A DNA stretch of 23,567 nt from ARS1285 sp039796495 (GTDB lineage Archaea; Nanobdellota; Nanobdellia; Pacearchaeales; GW2011-AR1), in NCBI GenBank assembly GCA_039796495.1, contig JBDKJQ010000038.1, positions 1-23,567 on the forward strand, in the 5' to 3' direction. The notes under the pieces are model-generated. The model did not search any database. It was given only the letters and a program-made list of their open reading frames with translations, and had not been told where the DNA came from. Below are positions 1-6,382 of the stretch, piece after piece. Numbering within the stretch: position 1 is the first letter of the stretch; every line of letters begins with the position of its first letter. Position numbers and translations under genes: made by a program.

Positions 1-182
1 ATGGAGAGAGAGTTACTGTTATTAGTGAACTAAGTGTCACACCGAAGTTTCCCAGAAAATTGCAGGGAAGATCAGGAAAAATCGCAGGCAAGCGCGGCTC
101 ACATTATGTAATCAAATTAAACGATGTAGCGAAAGAAAAAACCTATATTATTCATCCGGTTCATCTCAGGAGATTAAAATGA
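1..182 (+). CDS. rpl21e: 50S ribosomal protein L21e, C-terminal part (5' truncated by window edge)
   Basis: The reading frame is open from base 3 to the TGA at 180-182 and encodes about 59 residues. It shows the L21e core: GERVTVISEL, a PRKLQGRSGKIAGKRGSHY stretch, and the tail HPVHLRRLK. L21e is a small archaeal/eukaryotic large-subunit protein with an SH3-like barrel. The N-terminal third lies outside the window. The stop overlaps the next start as ATGA, so rpoF is probably translationally coupled. The order L21e-RpoF-DUF655 is a conserved archaeal arrangement, which supports the call. Confidence 0.9.
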   Translation, partial: GERVTVISELSVTPKFPRKLQGRSGKIAGKRGSHYVIKLNDVAKEKTYIIHPVHLRRLK

Positions 183-490
183 TACTTGACCGCACACCTT
201 TGAGTATGAATGAAGTGGAAGATATCCTAAAAGAAATTCCTGACAATGAGAAAAAACAGGAGATTGAACTCTTCATTAAAAAATTTATGAATGCAAAGCC
301 AGCGCAGGCAAAAAAAATCAGGGAAGATCTTGAAAAATTAGATCTTGCAAAGATGAAGCAGGAGCATATCATTAAGCTGATTGACATGCTGCCCCAGGAC
401 GTATCTGATGTTAATAAAATATTCATCGATGTAAGTTTAACCGAAGATGAGACAAAAAAAATACTTGATATCATTAAAGATTCAAAATAA
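179..490 (+). CDS. rpoF: DNA-directed RNA polymerase subunit F (Rpo4)
   Basis: This 103-residue protein has the size and features of archaeal Rpo4, which pairs with Rpo7 to form the polymerase stalk. An N-terminal segment (MILDRTPLSMNEVEDIL) is followed by an HRDC-like helical bundle rich in Lys and Glu, with a LIDMLPQDVSDVNKIF motif near residues 65-81 that is typical of the family. The start ATG overlaps the L21e stop (ATGA), and DUF655 follows after 8 nt, so the three genes form one operon. The Rpo7 partner is not in the window. Family assignment rests on motif and neighbourhood and is secure. Confidence 0.92.
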   Translation: MILDRTPLSMNEVEDILKEIPDNEKKQEIELFIKKFMNAKPAQAKKIREDLEKLDLAKMKQEHIIKLIDMLPQDVSDVNKIFIDVSLTEDETKKILDIIKDSK

Positions 491-498
491 TATGAACC

Positions 499-1038
499 AT
501 GGAAAAAGAAGAATATGCAATAATCATAGATTACCTGCCTTATGGGTATCCACTCGAGAAGAAAATGATGCCATTAGCGCATGCTGTCGGTGAGAAGTTC
601 TTCACATTGCTGGAATTAACGCCCCGAAGAGGCATTAAGCTGGATATCGGAGAAAAAGTATACATTGGCGACGGAAAACGCGACAAAATTTATTATATTA
701 ACGGAAGATTATCGGAAAATAAACTGTCTGAAACCGCCAAAGCGCAACTCCATATGGTTATGGAAAAACATATAAGTGAAAACGAGCAGCGGTTTGTTGA
801 ATTTTTCAACAAGGCAGAGCCGATTAATACGCGTCTGCATCAGATAGAGTTACTTCCGGGATTTGGAAAAAAACATACTGAAGCGATCATTAAAGAGCGA
901 GCCAATAAACCCTTTGAGTCATTAGAAGACTTAAAAAAGCGCGTTTCAAATCTTCCTGACCCAAAAAAATCAATTGAAAAACGGTTCATAGAGGAGATAA
1001 CCGGAAAGGAAAAATACATATTATTCCTATCAGCGTAA
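499..1038 (+). CDS. DUF655 family protein with helix-hairpin-helix motif
   Basis: The 179-residue protein matches the archaeal DUF655 family. It opens with EYAIIIDYLPYGYP, has a central beta-rich part (residues 30-70) resembling an OB-like fold, and carries a helix-hairpin-helix at about 117-131 (LLPGFGKKHTEAI), a nucleic-acid-binding element. The exact function of DUF655 is unknown to me; it usually sits between rpoF and the rRNA dimethyltransferase gene ksgA. Here ksgA does not follow. The next gene is rps13 with its own promoter, so the conserved cluster is interrupted. The start at 499 follows the rpoF stop by 8 nt, consistent with co-transcription. Confidence 0.88.
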   Translation: MEKEEYAIIIDYLPYGYPLEKKMMPLAHAVGEKFFTLLELTPRRGIKLDIGEKVYIGDGKRDKIYYINGRLSENKLSETAKAQLHMVMEKHISENEQRFVEFFNKAEPINTRLHQIELLPGFGKKHTEAIIKERANKPFESLEDLKKRVSNLPDPKKSIEKRFIEEITGKEKYILFLSA

Positions 1039-1050
1039 GTTTTAAAAAAC
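1039..1050 (+). promoter_or_regulatory. Archaeal TATA box for rps13 operon
   Basis: The AT-rich box GTTTTAAAAAAC is centred about 25 nt before the rps13 ATG at 1069, the spacing expected for a leaderless archaeal transcript. A second AT stretch (CTATAAATAT) lies too close to the ATG to be the box. No Shine-Dalgarno sequence precedes the ATG. Confidence 0.55.
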
Positions 1051-1068
1051 CTATAAATATACAAATAG

Positions 1069-1584
1069 ATGGAAAAAGAAAAACCAAAACACCAAGTCAA
1101 GCAAGAATATGCAAGTATAGTAAGAATTCTGCAGACAGACATTCCAGGAAATAAAAAAGTATTGGCAGGATTAACCTACATTAAGGGAGTTTCCTGGAGC
1201 ATTGCAAATGCAGTTTGTAAGATCCTTCCACTTGATCCTGAAAAAAAATTTAGCGAACTAAGTGAATCAGAATTAAAAAAAATAACAGAGTTTCTTGAAA
1301 ATCCGCAATTGCCAAGTTTTTTGATGAACCGAAGAAATGATTTTGAAACCGGAAAAACCTATCATCTTATCACCAATGAATTGGACATGAAAAAAGAATT
1401 TGACATTCGAAGATTAAAAAAGATAAGATCCTATAGAGGATGGCGACATGCATTAGGTCAGCCAACACGAGGACAGAGCACAAGAAGCCATTTCAGAACA
1501 AAGAAAGGAAAAAGCGGTAAAGCCACCGTCGGTGTGCAGAAGAAAAAGCCTGAGGCAGCAAAGTCATCAGGAGGAAAGAAATAA
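1069..1584 (+). CDS. rps13: 30S ribosomal protein S13 (uS13)
   Basis: The protein has 171 residues, with an archaeal-type uS13 core. It contains the helix-two-turn-helix region (VLAGLTYIKGVSWSIANAVC, residues 25-44), the LKKIRSYRGWRHALGQP motif, and the RGQSTRSHFRTKKGK tail that binds 16S rRNA in the head of the small subunit. A basic, low-complexity C-terminal extension (about 157-171) is longer than in bacteria. The stop overlaps the rps4 start (TAATG). It heads the conserved archaeal S13-S4-S11-RpoD cluster. Confidence 0.96.
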   Translation: MEKEKPKHQVKQEYASIVRILQTDIPGNKKVLAGLTYIKGVSWSIANAVCKILPLDPEKKFSELSESELKKITEFLENPQLPSFLMNRRNDFETGKTYHLITNELDMKKEFDIRRLKKIRSYRGWRHALGQPTRGQSTRSHFRTKKGKSGKATVGVQKKKPEAAKSSGGKK

Positions 1585-2123
1585 TGAAACGACAACATAA
1601 AAAATATGCGCGACCGCGGAAACCATTTGACAAGATTAGGATTGAAGAGGAAGACGTGCTTGTTGAAAAATATGGATTGAAAAACAAAAAAGAAATCTGG
1701 AAAGCAGAAGCAAAAATTGCCAAACTAAGAAATCAGGCAAAAAAGTTAATTGTTGCTGACGAGGAAAAAAAGCAGGCATTCCTTGCGCGATTGCAGAAAA
1801 AAGGATTCAAAGCAGAAAAAATTCCTGATGTGTTGGCACTTGACAAAGAAGATTTGCTCAAGCGAAGACTGCAGACAATTGTTCATGCAAAACAACTTGC
1901 CAATACCGCAAAACAGGCACGGCAATTTATAACGCATAAGCATATTGCCATCGGCGATCACATTGTGAACATTCCATCATATCATGTCTCAGTCGAAGAA
2001 GAGCCGTCCATACGGCTTACTGTGGTGTTAGAATTGAAAAAACCAATCGTTGATAAAATGGAAGAAATAAAAGATGAAATTTTGGAAGATAAAGAAATAC
2101 TATCGGAGGAAATCACCGCATGA
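1584..2123 (+). CDS. rps4: 30S ribosomal protein S4 (uS4)
   Basis: The 179-residue archaeal uS4 has a basic N-terminus (KKYARPRKPFDKIRI) and an S4 RNA-binding domain around residues 90-150 (LKRRLQTIVHAKQLANTAK, then ARQFITHKHIAIGDHIVNIPSY). It ends in an acidic tail. The protein is a primary 16S rRNA binder. It overlaps rps13 by one base (TAATG), with GAGGAAAG just upstream as a likely ribosome-binding site, and overlaps rps11 by four bases (ATGA). It is therefore a translationally coupled operon member. Confidence 0.96.
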   Translation: MKRQHKKYARPRKPFDKIRIEEEDVLVEKYGLKNKKEIWKAEAKIAKLRNQAKKLIVADEEKKQAFLARLQKKGFKAEKIPDVLALDKEDLLKRRLQTIVHAKQLANTAKQARQFITHKHIAIGDHIVNIPSYHVSVEEEPSIRLTVVLELKKPIVDKMEEIKDEILEDKEILSEEITA

Positions 2124-2596
2124 GCACTGAACTACAGGTTGAAACAAACAGAGAGAAAATAAGCGAAGCGAAAGCAGAACCTGAGTTGCAATTTGAGGAG
2201 AAAGAAAAAGAAAAGAAAAAAGAAGAGCGTTTCGGTATTCTGAATATGTATACTACGTTCAATAATACGATTATGAATCTAACTGATCTTTCCGGAAAAA
2301 GCATCGTGAAATTTACCGGAGGACAATCGACAAAACAGGATCGCCTGAAGGCAAATCCGACGATAGCAATGTTTATTGCCCAGAAAATTGCAGAAGAGGC
2401 AAAGGATAACGGAATAACTGGATTTTATGTAAAGATACGGGCAGAGACCGGTCAGGCAAACCCCGGTCCAGGAACGCATGCTGCAATCAAATCATTAACG
2501 AGAGCAGGATTTAAGATCGTCAGCATCATGGATACTACACGAATGCCACGAGGCGGCCCGAAAAAACCACATGGTCGACGAGGAAGGAGAGTATAA
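2120..2596 (+). CDS. rps11: 30S ribosomal protein S11 (uS11)
   Basis: The 158-residue protein has the uS11 core from about residue 35 onward: GILNMYTTFNNTIMNLTDLSGKSI, then IRAETGQANPGPGTHAAIKSL, and the C-terminal MDTTRMPRGGPKKPHGRRGRR that contacts the decoding platform rRNA. The first 35 residues are a highly charged Glu/Lys extension absent from bacterial S11. The start overlaps rps4 (ATGA), and the stop overlaps the next small ORF (TAATG). Confidence 0.96.
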   Translation: MSTELQVETNREKISEAKAEPELQFEEKEKEKKKEERFGILNMYTTFNNTIMNLTDLSGKSIVKFTGGQSTKQDRLKANPTIAMFIAQKIAEEAKDNGITGFYVKIRAETGQANPGPGTHAAIKSLTRAGFKIVSIMDTTRMPRGGPKKPHGRRGRRV

Positions 2597-2859
2597 TGGA
2601 ATTTGAAAGGTTTTATGAGATATGTAGAGCTGAAATGTGTGATCTCGTTGATGAAAACCCATTTTTTAGAAAATCAATAGAATCACTTCATCAAAGACTC
2701 GATAGAGAAAATATATCAAGGGAAGAAGTGCGGGCGTATGCTATAAGCTGTTATCAAGGATTTATGATGGCAGAATCGCTCTTAGAATATAATAAATTTT
2801 GGCAAGAAGCAAGAGAAACTGAAAGACGATTAGAAGTAAGTAATCCGATTGGCGGATAA
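2596..2859 (+). CDS. Uncharacterised 87-residue protein inserted between rps11 and rpoD
   Basis: I do not recognise this protein. It has 87 residues, is predicted to be mostly helical and charged (MEFERFYEICRAEMCDLVDE, then many E/R residues), and carries three cysteines with no CxxC pair. It shows no signal peptide or membrane segment. The ATG overlaps the rps11 stop as TAATG, so it is translationally coupled to a ribosomal protein, which argues that it is a real gene. In most archaea rpoD follows rps11 directly, so this is a lineage-specific addition to a near-universal operon. The rpoD TATA box starts at its stop codon. Confidence 0.7.
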   Translation: MEFERFYEICRAEMCDLVDENPFFRKSIESLHQRLDRENISREEVRAYAISCYQGFMMAESLLEYNKFWQEARETERRLEVSNPIGG

Positions 2860-2870
2860 TTTAAAAACAT
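2857..2870 (+). promoter_or_regulatory. TATA box for rpoD
   Basis: TAATTTAAAAACAT, centred about 25 nt upstream of the rpoD ATG at 2889, fits a leaderless archaeal promoter inside the ribosomal cluster. Confidence 0.5.
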
Positions 2871-2888
2871 CCAAAAACAATTTACAAC

Positions 2889-3554
2889 ATGATAAAAATA
2901 AAAAACTACGATAAGAAAAATCAGAAATTGAGTTTTGCAACTGACATGGAAATTCCGCTTGCAAACGCCATTCGAAGAAGTGTTCTTGAGATTCCAGTGC
3001 TTGCAATTGATGAAGTTGAGATCATAAAAAACGATTCTGCACTCTATGATGAGATTATTGCGCACCGGGTCGGACTTATCCCGATCAAAACAGAAAAAGG
3101 AAATAAAGAAGAGACATTCAAGTTAACGGAAGAAGGTCCAAAGACAGTCTACGCAACAGACATCAAGCCAAGCGTGGGAACTGACATGAAAATTCCCATA
3201 GTCCTTCTTGAAAAAGAACAGGAAATTGAAATGGTGTGCGAAGCGCGACTTGGAAAAGGAATAGATCATGTCAAATATTCTCCGGGTTTAGCATATTACA
3301 AGCACAATGTCGAAGCAGATATACTTGATTTTGTCGTTGTTGACGACGAGGGAAAAGTTCATTATGATGAAAACGAACTGGAAAGCAAAGAACTACCAGA
3401 ACAGACCATGAAAAAAATAAAAAATCTGAAAGAAGTGCACGAGCTTGAGTTCACGATAGAGGCATGGGGTCAATTAGAAGTAAAAGATATTTTTGTAAAA
3501 GCAATCGAGGCATTAGAGGATAATCTCCAGGAACTGGAGAAAGCGATGAAGTGA
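2889..3554 (+). CDS. rpoD: DNA-directed RNA polymerase subunit D (Rpo3)
   Basis: The 221-residue protein is the archaeal counterpart of the alpha subunit N-terminal domain and would pair with Rpo11 (L) for polymerase assembly. Recognition motifs are LANAIRRSVLEIPVLAIDEV (residues 26-45), ALYDEIIAHRVGLIPIKT (56-73) and the C-terminal dimerisation helix (IFVKAIEALEDNLQELEKAM). The extra 4Fe-4S domain of some archaeal Rpo3 proteins is absent, because only one cysteine (in MVCEARLG) is visible. It is separated from rps11 by a small unknown gene and followed by a kinase-N-lobe-like gene whose alternative GTG start would overlap its stop. Confidence 0.95.
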   Translation: MIKIKNYDKKNQKLSFATDMEIPLANAIRRSVLEIPVLAIDEVEIIKNDSALYDEIIAHRVGLIPIKTEKGNKEETFKLTEEGPKTVYATDIKPSVGTDMKIPIVLLEKEQEIEMVCEARLGKGIDHVKYSPGLAYYKHNVEADILDFVVVDDEGKVHYDENELESKELPEQTMKKIKNLKEVHELEFTIEAWGQLEVKDIFVKAIEALEDNLQELEKAMK

Positions 3555-3562
3555 TTTTTATC

Positions 3563-4084
3563 ATGAATCCTTTTGAGTATTTTCAACAATTGAAACCACT
3601 TATTTTAGAAAATCAAACATTTATGGATAGTTTACAAACATATGCTTTCACTGATCGATTGCGTTTAATTGGAAATGCTAAAGTAACCCCATTAGGTGCA
3701 GGAAGAAATAATATTCATTTTAGAATTGGAAAAATCAATGATCTATGGATAGCGAGCAGGGAACATATAGAAAATATATTTGAAGTTGAAGATAAAATGC
3801 AGCATTGTGAAAATTATATTGCCAAGGCTGTCTCGTATCATGAGGAAGGAAAAAGAGTTCCTCTTGTGTGTGGTTGTGTTAAGGCTATAGAGGGTAATCA
3901 TGAGAAATATTTTCTTCTTGTTGAAGATCTAACAGATGGAGGAATTGCACATTTTATACCTGCAGGAAAATCAGGAAAAATGAGCGGAAGATTAAAGGGC
4001 ATAGAAGTCTTTCATGATTTTGATACTGAAGATCCTTTTCATCCACCGAGGCATTATTTGGCTGAGGATAAATTATTAAGGTGA
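3563..4084 (+). CDS. Uncharacterised kinase N-lobe-like protein; last codon and stop supplied by an IS element
   Basis: The product has about 173 residues (177 if the GTG at 3551, overlapping the rpoD stop, is used). Residues 40-130 look like the N-lobe of an aminoglycoside-phosphotransferase/protein-kinase fold: a glycine-rich turn (TPLGAGRNNIHFRIG), a beta strand with a basic residue (WIASRE), and a hinge-like YFLLVEDLTDGG. No HxD catalytic loop follows, so it is not a complete kinase. The frame runs into the IS left end: AGG-TGA is element sequence. Removing the element and one TTATTAA copy extends the frame from LL to LLIIKK and a TAA, so the insertion replaced only the last four residues. 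The fold is inferred; the function is unknown. Confidence 0.65.
   Translation: MNPFEYFQQLKPLILENQTFMDSLQTYAFTDRLRLIGNAKVTPLGAGRNNIHFRIGKINDLWIASREHIENIFEVEDKMQHCENYIAKAVSYHEEGKRVPLVCGCVKAIEGNHEKYFLLVEDLTDGGIAHFIPAGKSGKMSGRLKGIEVFHDFDTEDPFHPPRHYLAEDKLLR
4073..4079 (+). repeat. Target-site duplication, left copy (TTATTAA)
   Basis: TTATTAA directly abuts the left IS end (GGTGATTA) and recurs directly after the right end. The identical copy at 4924-4930 is the signature of a transposition duplication. IS1595-type elements usually make 8-bp duplications; here 7 bp match exactly. Confidence 0.75.
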
Positions 4085-4104
4085 TTAGTGCAATTCAGCA
4101 CTAA
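4085..4104. other. Perfect 7-bp hairpin at transposase 3' end
   Basis: TTAGTGC and GCACTAA form a perfect inverted repeat with a 6-nt loop, overlapping the transposase stop codon and lying just inside the left IS end. It could terminate transposase transcription, shield the end from read-through, or be part of the transposase recognition end. Which of these applies cannot be told from sequence. Confidence 0.5.
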
Positions 4105-4862
4105 ACTGACCTCCTTATACAAATATTTCTTAATAGATTATAAATATTGTCGTTTCTGTGATTGAAACGAAATTCCATTTCCTTCACATAGAGCGGATAA
4201 TTCTGTTTGTCAATTCCATGATACTTATGAAATCGTTCTTTAGCAAAGCTCCAGAATCCTTCAATGCCATTAATATGATTGTGATTCTTATCAACCAATT
4301 CTTTATCATGATCAATAATATTGTGCTTGCCATATTGTTCTAAGCTTGCATAACTTTTCCATCCATCAGTGTAAAACACTGAGCCTTTCAGTGTTTTATT
4401 TTGTATTTCATTCATCAATTTTTCCGCAGAAACATTTTCAACAATTTTAGTGTAAATCTTGCCTTTTCTCTCGAGAATTCCAAATACTATTGTTTTATTT
4501 TTTGCTCCTCTTCCTCTTTGTCCTTTTCTTTTTCCGCCAAAATATGATTCATCAATTTCCAATTCTTCATTTAATTTTTGAGCTTCCTTATTGCAGTATT
4601 CTGCAATACGTTTTCTGAATTGCATAAACCTTCTGTGAACAACACTGTAATCAAGATCCATTTCATGAGCAGTTTTTCTTGCAGATATTTCTAAATAAAA
4701 ATAATAAATAATTTGCATATCTCTTCTTAATTTTTTAAGAGAGTAATATTTCCTACAATGCTTGCATTTCACTTTCTTATTTTTCAGTTTGTATAATCCA
4801 TATTTATCACAAAATATGCATTTTCTACCCAAGAAATGCATGTCTGACAACACTTTTTTCAT
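4101..4862 (-). CDS. IS1595/ISXO2-like transposase
   Basis: The 253-residue transposase has an N-terminal zinc ribbon (C15-x2-C18 and C33-x2-C36), a helix-turn-helix-like region around 55-90, and the ISXO2-type DDE catalytic domain. D104 lies in ELEIDESYFGGK, D166 in VFYTDGWKSY, and the family's H-x-N-G-I-E-x-F-W-S motif at about 196-206 carries N198 and E201. It would excise and insert the surrounding element through its inverted ends. A TATA-like box (4884-4895) sits about 27 nt upstream of the ATG. The ORF appears intact, with no frameshift or missing catalytic residue. Confidence 0.93.
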   Translation of the reverse strand: MKKVLSDMHFLGRKCIFCDKYGLYKLKNKKVKCKHCRKYYSLKKLRRDMQIIYYFYLEISARKTAHEMDLDYSVVHRRFMQFRKRIAEYCNKEAQKLNEELEIDESYFGGKRKGQRGRGAKNKTIVFGILERKGKIYTKIVENVSAEKLMNEIQNKTLKGSVFYTDGWKSYASLEQYGKHNIIDHDKELVDKNHNHINGIEGFWSFAKERFHKYHGIDKQNYPLYVKEMEFRFNHRNDNIYNLLRNICIRRSV

Positions 4863-4883
4863 TACTATCGTCGTAGTTTAGCT

Positions 4884-4895
4884 AAAATATAAGCC
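4884..4895 (-). promoter_or_regulatory. TATA box for the transposase gene
   Basis: On the minus strand GGCTTATATTTT is centred about 27 nt before the transposase ATG (4862). The element thus carries its own archaeal promoter. Confidence 0.5.
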
Positions 4896-4923
4896 TTTTT
4901 GGTGCCAAAACACTATAATCACC

Positions 4924-4930
4924 TTATTAA
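4924..4930 (+). repeat. Target-site duplication, right copy (TTATTAA)
   Basis: This is an exact copy of the heptamer at 4073-4079, immediately outside the right IS end (TAATCACC). Confidence 0.75.
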
Positions 4931-4958
4931 TTATAAAAAAATAATTCATTGTAACAAC

Positions 4959-4970
4959 AATTATAAACTC
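4959..4970 (+). promoter_or_regulatory. TATA box for tRNA-Leu
   Basis: AATTATAAACTC is centred about 25 nt before the first base of the mature tRNA (4991), the standard spacing for an archaeal tRNA promoter. Confidence 0.55.
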
Positions 4971-4990
4971 ATTCTTTTTTACCTTTTAGT

Positions 4991-5074
4991 GCGGAGATGC
5001 CAGAGTGGTCAAATGGGACACGTTTAGGCCGTGTTGGCTTAGTGCCTTCAGGGGTTCGAATCCTCTTCTCCGCA
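4991..5074 (+). tRNA. tRNA-Leu, anticodon UAG
   Basis: The 84-nt class II tRNA folds cleanly. The acceptor stem is GCGGAGA/TCTCCGC with discriminator A. The D arm contains AGAGTGGTCAAAT. The anticodon stem ACACG/CGTGT encloses the loop TTTAGGC (anticodon TAG, reading CUA). The long variable arm has a GGC/GCC stem, and the T arm is AGGGG-TTCGAAT-CCTCT. No intron is present and CCA is not encoded. A tRNA-Leu between rpoD and rpl18e is a conserved archaeal arrangement, so this gene marks the ancestral operon despite the neighbouring insertions. Confidence 0.95.
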
Positions 5075-5092
5075 TTTTTCAGCTTAAACAAA

Positions 5093-5104
5093 GATTTATA
5101 AACG
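5093..5104 (+). promoter_or_regulatory. TATA box for the rpl18e-rpl13-rps9 operon
   Basis: GATTTATAAACG would place the transcription start near 5123. That is about 55 nt before the rpl18e ATG, a long leader compared with the near-leaderless genes elsewhere in the window. Confidence 0.5.
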
Positions 5105-5124
5105 CTGTTTTATTCAGCATTTTA

Positions 5125-5150
5125 CCTGCGAGTTCGTCGCGTTGAGCAGG
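5125..5150 (+). promoter_or_regulatory. Structured 5' leader of rpl18e
   Basis: Two mutually exclusive hairpins can be drawn: CCTGC (5125-5129) with GCAGG (5146-5150), and GCGA (5128-5131) with TCGC (5137-5140) around GTTCG. The position in a ribosomal-protein leader suggests a possible protein-binding or autoregulatory site. This is inference only; the stems are short. Confidence 0.3.
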
Positions 5151-5177
5151 AGTATTCATACTTCTGTAAAAAGTACC

Positions 5178-5531
5178 ATGTTATCAAAAACACAGATTGC
5201 AAAAAGAACAGAAAAAAAGCGAAACCCTCACCTAATTGAAATGATAAGGGAAGCGAAAAAAAATAATATTGAATTGGCAAAAAGACTTTCGGCTCCCAAT
5301 TCACACTACATTAGTATAAATGTAGGTGAACTTAAAGCAGCAGAAGGAGAAATCATCCTGGTTGTCGGGAAAGTGCTGGGATCAGGAACAATAAACAAGA
5401 AACTCACGATTGCTGCACTTGCATTTTCAGAGCAGGCACAAGAAAAATTAAAAAAAGCAGATTGCCAAATGATAACTATAAAAGAATTATTAGAAAAGAA
5501 TAAAACACTGAAAGGAGTAAAAATACTATGA
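5178..5531 (+). CDS. rpl18e: 50S ribosomal protein L18e (eL18)
   Basis: The protein has 117 residues from the ATG at 5178 (MLSKTQIAKRTEKKRNPHL). The frame is open upstream to a TTG at 5142, but that extension lacks family character, and the ATG matches the usual N-terminus. Family motifs are NPHLIEMIREAKKNN, INVGELKAAEGEIILVVGKVLGSG and the KKLTIAALAFSEQAQEKL helix. L18e is an archaeal/eukaryotic large-subunit protein related to bacterial L15. Its stop overlaps the rpl13 start (ATGA). Confidence 0.93.
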   Translation: MLSKTQIAKRTEKKRNPHLIEMIREAKKNNIELAKRLSAPNSHYISINVGELKAAEGEIILVVGKVLGSGTINKKLTIAALAFSEQAQEKLKKADCQMITIKELLEKNKTLKGVKIL

Positions 5532-5935
5532 TGGATCACGTTATTATCGATGCTGAGAATGCAGTTTTTGGAAGGATATGCAGTCTTGCAGCGAAAAAGG
5601 CACTTGAAGGAAATCAGGTAGTGATCGTGAACTCAGAAAAAGCGATCATCACTGGCGACTCGCAGAATATCATAACCCGATACACGGAAATACGACAAAA
5701 AGGAAGAAGCCACTCGATGAAAGGTCCGAAAATTTCTCGTTCAGCGTTTCGATTGCTCAAGCGAGGCATACGTGGCATGCTTCCAGATCACAAGGCAGGC
5801 ATTGGAAAGCAGGCACTGGGAAGAATAAGATGTTACAATGGTGTACCGGAAGAATTCAAAAATAAGGAAATGATAAAACTTCCTGTCAATAAGATTAAAT
5901 ATATGAAGCTCGATGATCTATCGAAGCGATTATAA
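5528..5935 (+). CDS. rpl13: 50S ribosomal protein L13 (uL13)
   Basis: The protein has 135 residues, beginning with two adjacent Met codons, so the true start may be 5528 or 5531. Family motifs are VIIDAENAVFGRICSLAAKKAL, VVIVNSEKAIITGD, and the archaeal RGIRGMLPDHKAGIGKQALGRIRCY region. It binds 23S rRNA early in assembly. Overlaps with rpl18e (ATGA) and rps9 (TAATG) show tight translational coupling. Confidence 0.95.
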   Translation: MMDHVIIDAENAVFGRICSLAAKKALEGNQVVIVNSEKAIITGDSQNIITRYTEIRQKGRSHSMKGPKISRSAFRLLKRGIRGMLPDHKAGIGKQALGRIRCYNGVPEEFKNKEMIKLPVNKIKYMKLDDLSKRL

Positions 5936-6339
5936 TGGATAACAAACTGATAATAAGCGGAAAAAGAAAAACAGCAATAGCAAAAGCGACCATATTTCCC
6001 GGCAAAGGAACTATCCTAATTAATAATGTACCCTATACTAATCTTGATTTTTTTAAGAAGCTCATGATTGAAGAACCAGTAGAAATAGCAAAAAAAGTGT
6101 TGGGAGAGTTTAAGTTTGATATAATTATTAACGTGAAAGGTGGCGGGACTGAAAGCAGGATCGAGGCTTCACGCCTGGCAATTGCACGGGCACTGGTTCG
6201 CTTTACCGACTCGATAGAACTGAAAAAAGAATTTATCAAATACGACAAAAATATGCTGGTTGCAGATACACGAAGAAAAGAAGCGTATAAACCCGGAGAC
6301 AGTAAAGCGCGAAGTAAACGACAAAAATCGTTCAGATAA
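5935..6339 (+). CDS. rps9: 30S ribosomal protein S9 (uS9)
   Basis: The 134-residue protein carries the uS9 motifs SGKRKTAIAKATIFPGKGTI at the N-terminus, IINVKGGGTESRIEASRLAIARALV in the centre, and the basic tail KPGDSKARSKRQKSFR that reaches toward P-site tRNA. It is the last gene of the operon. In many archaea rpoN, rpoK and rps2 follow, but here a separate promoter and trhO come next. Confidence 0.95.
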   Translation: MDNKLIISGKRKTAIAKATIFPGKGTILINNVPYTNLDFFKKLMIEEPVEIAKKVLGEFKFDIIINVKGGGTESRIEASRLAIARALVRFTDSIELKKEFIKYDKNMLVADTRRKEAYKPGDSKARSKRQKSFR

Positions 6340-6352
6340 TTTCTAAGAAAAA

Positions 6353-6365
6353 AGTTTTTAAATTC
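6353..6365 (+). promoter_or_regulatory. TATA box for trhO
   Basis: AGTTTTTAAATTC is centred 24 nt before the trhO ATG (6383), with no Shine-Dalgarno sequence between. A leaderless transcript is expected. Confidence 0.55.
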
Positions 6366-6382
6366 ACGATCCACCTAAACGT

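Larger units (their letters stand above)
4080..4923 (-). mobile_element. IS1595-family (ISXO2-like) insertion sequence, 844 bp, complete
   Basis: The left end reads GGTGATTAGTG. The reverse complement of the right end reads GGTGATTATAGTG: 8 bp perfect, then matching GTG after a 2-base offset, with further similarity (CAGCAC against TGGCACC). Both ends are flanked by TTATTAA. The element holds a single intact transposase gene on the minus strand. It is inserted at the 3' end of the kinase-like gene and upstream of the tRNA-Leu promoter, whose TATA box it leaves intact. Intact ends, duplication and transposase suggest a recent and possibly still mobile insertion. Confidence 0.85.

Noticed and set aside
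4863..4876. ACTATCGT just upstream of the transposase ATG, resembling the suf operator core
   Set aside because: Only 8 bases match, the CTTA arm is missing and no inverted arm is present; likely chance.
5142..5177. TTG-initiated N-terminal extension of rpl18e
   Set aside because: The added residues do not resemble L18e, and the ATG at 5178 gives the normal N-terminus.
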